Shown here piece by piece: positions 19,126 to 19,585 of a stretch of DNA of 19,585 nt (its first letter is position 1; each line of letters opens with the position of its first letter). The stretch covers positions 1 through 19,585 of the forward strand of contig DASSWW010000043.1 of the NCBI GenBank assembly GCA_035704495.1, written 5' to 3'. Origin of the DNA: UBA6022 sp035704495 (GTDB lineage: Bacteria > Patescibacteriota > Saccharimonadia > Saccharimonadales > Saccharimonadaceae). The notes below the pieces were generated by a model. The model saw nothing but the letters and a program-made list of their open reading frames with translations, made no database searches and was not told the origin of the DNA. The translations under genes and the position numbers were made by a program.

Positions 19126-19585
19126 CTATACTTTGAATAGTAGACCCCTGCTGATAGGTCTGTAGCGGTTGATGATCCATCATCCACTGTTCTTGCACAG
19201 GCTTGAGTATCTGCCAACTACGCAGCACTTCGTCGCTACAGGTGAACAGGCTTTTGCGAGAATGAATGGCGTCCACCAGCACTTGTTCGTAGGCATCTGG
19301 CAAAACCGTATCTTCGGGGTACGTAAAGTTAAGTTTTTGGGTTTCAAACTGACGATCATAGCCGGGTTGTTTGGTAAACAAAGCGATCTCAATACCCTCG
19401 TTAGGCTGAATCCGGAAAATCAGGCAGTTACTTTGGGCTTCGTGAAATTTGCGGAAATGAATGCGGATTTCGGTTGTTTTTTCGTGGAGTGCCTTACCCG
19501 TAATCAAGCTGATTGGTACACCTTCCCACTGCGGAGCAGTCGAAGTAAGTTGTAGTGATACAAACGTCTCGGTCAAACTACCTGG
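19118..19585 (-). CDS. zwf: Glucose-6-phosphate 1-dehydrogenase, C-terminal part (cut by window edge)
   Basis: The last 155 residues of a gene that begins beyond the right edge. PGSLTETFVSLQL, the WEGVPISLITGKAL segment, TEIRIHFRK, IFRIQPNEGIEI and the DAYEQVLVDAIHSRKSLF stretch are the ordered signature of the G6PDH C-terminal domain. The family oxidises glucose-6-phosphate to 6-phosphogluconolactone with NADP, the entry step of the oxidative pentose phosphate pathway. The catalytic and cofactor-binding N-terminal half is not in the window, so its integrity cannot be judged. pyrG follows on the same strand about 60 bp downstream but has its own -10 box. Confidence 0.88.
   Translation of the reverse strand, partial: PGSLTETFVSLQLTSTAPQWEGVPISLITGKALHEKTTEIRIHFRKFHEAQSNCLIFRIQPNEGIEIALFTKQPGYDRQFETQKLNFTYPEDTVLPDAYEQVLVDAIHSRKSLFTCSDEVLRSWQILKPVQEQWMMDHQPLQTYQQGSTIQSIVA

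Overview
The window looks like a chromosomal segment of a Candidatus Saccharibacteria (TM7/CPR) bacterium or close relative. The grounds are the gene content (compact PolA, DnaG and RpoD; type IV pilins scattered away from any pilus machinery; secreted proteins with the STNYK/TGGE and NPSGY signatures; a WhiB-like protein beside actinobacteria-like housekeeping genes), moderate GC, short intergenic gaps and ordinary use of TGA as a stop. The lineage call is inference from protein character; there is no rRNA gene here. I see no tRNA, CRISPR array, insertion sequence or phage gene, and no gene-free stretch longer than about 300 bp.

Layout. 1-2825 (minus) is a cell-surface operon: a secreted GYxL/WxL-like protein, a beta-sandwich protein with a C-terminal anchor, an Ig-like membrane protein, and a secreted protein cut by the window edge. 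2839-4074 (minus) holds a HAD hydrolase and a one-TM protein, each with its own promoter. 4084-5223 (minus) is an unrecognised 379-residue protein. 5224-5459 is an intergenic region dominated by a 143-bp nested palindromic element. 5460-8371 (minus) carries polA and a WhiB-like gene, divergent from a P-loop kinase-like gene (8460, plus) and a pilin (9075, plus). A strong bidirectional terminator (9638-9673) separates these from the dnaG-rpoD operon (12425-9689, minus). Then come a one-TM protein (12566, plus), an orn-mmcQ pair, msrB, an argS-mscL operon (all minus), a second pilin (16690, plus), a 51-residue small ORF, pyrG, and the 3' end of zwf at the right edge.

The genes cover replication (polA, dnaG), transcription (rpoD, whiB-like), RNA decay (orn), translation (argS), nucleotide and sugar metabolism (pyrG, zwf), stress protection (msrB, mscL) and the cell surface. 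The most striking window-wide pattern is that most promoter-proximal genes have a -10 box ending 6-8 nt before the ATG and no Shine-Dalgarno sequence. Genes inside operons (rpoD, mscL, mmcQ, the Ig-like gene, the first secreted gene) have clear Shine-Dalgarno motifs. This suggests that most transcription units here start as leaderless mRNAs. Other highlights are a DnaG that has lost all four zinc ligands, a PolA with HDS in place of HDE in motif C and a degenerate proofreading domain, and a hairpin that places the HAD start codon in its loop.
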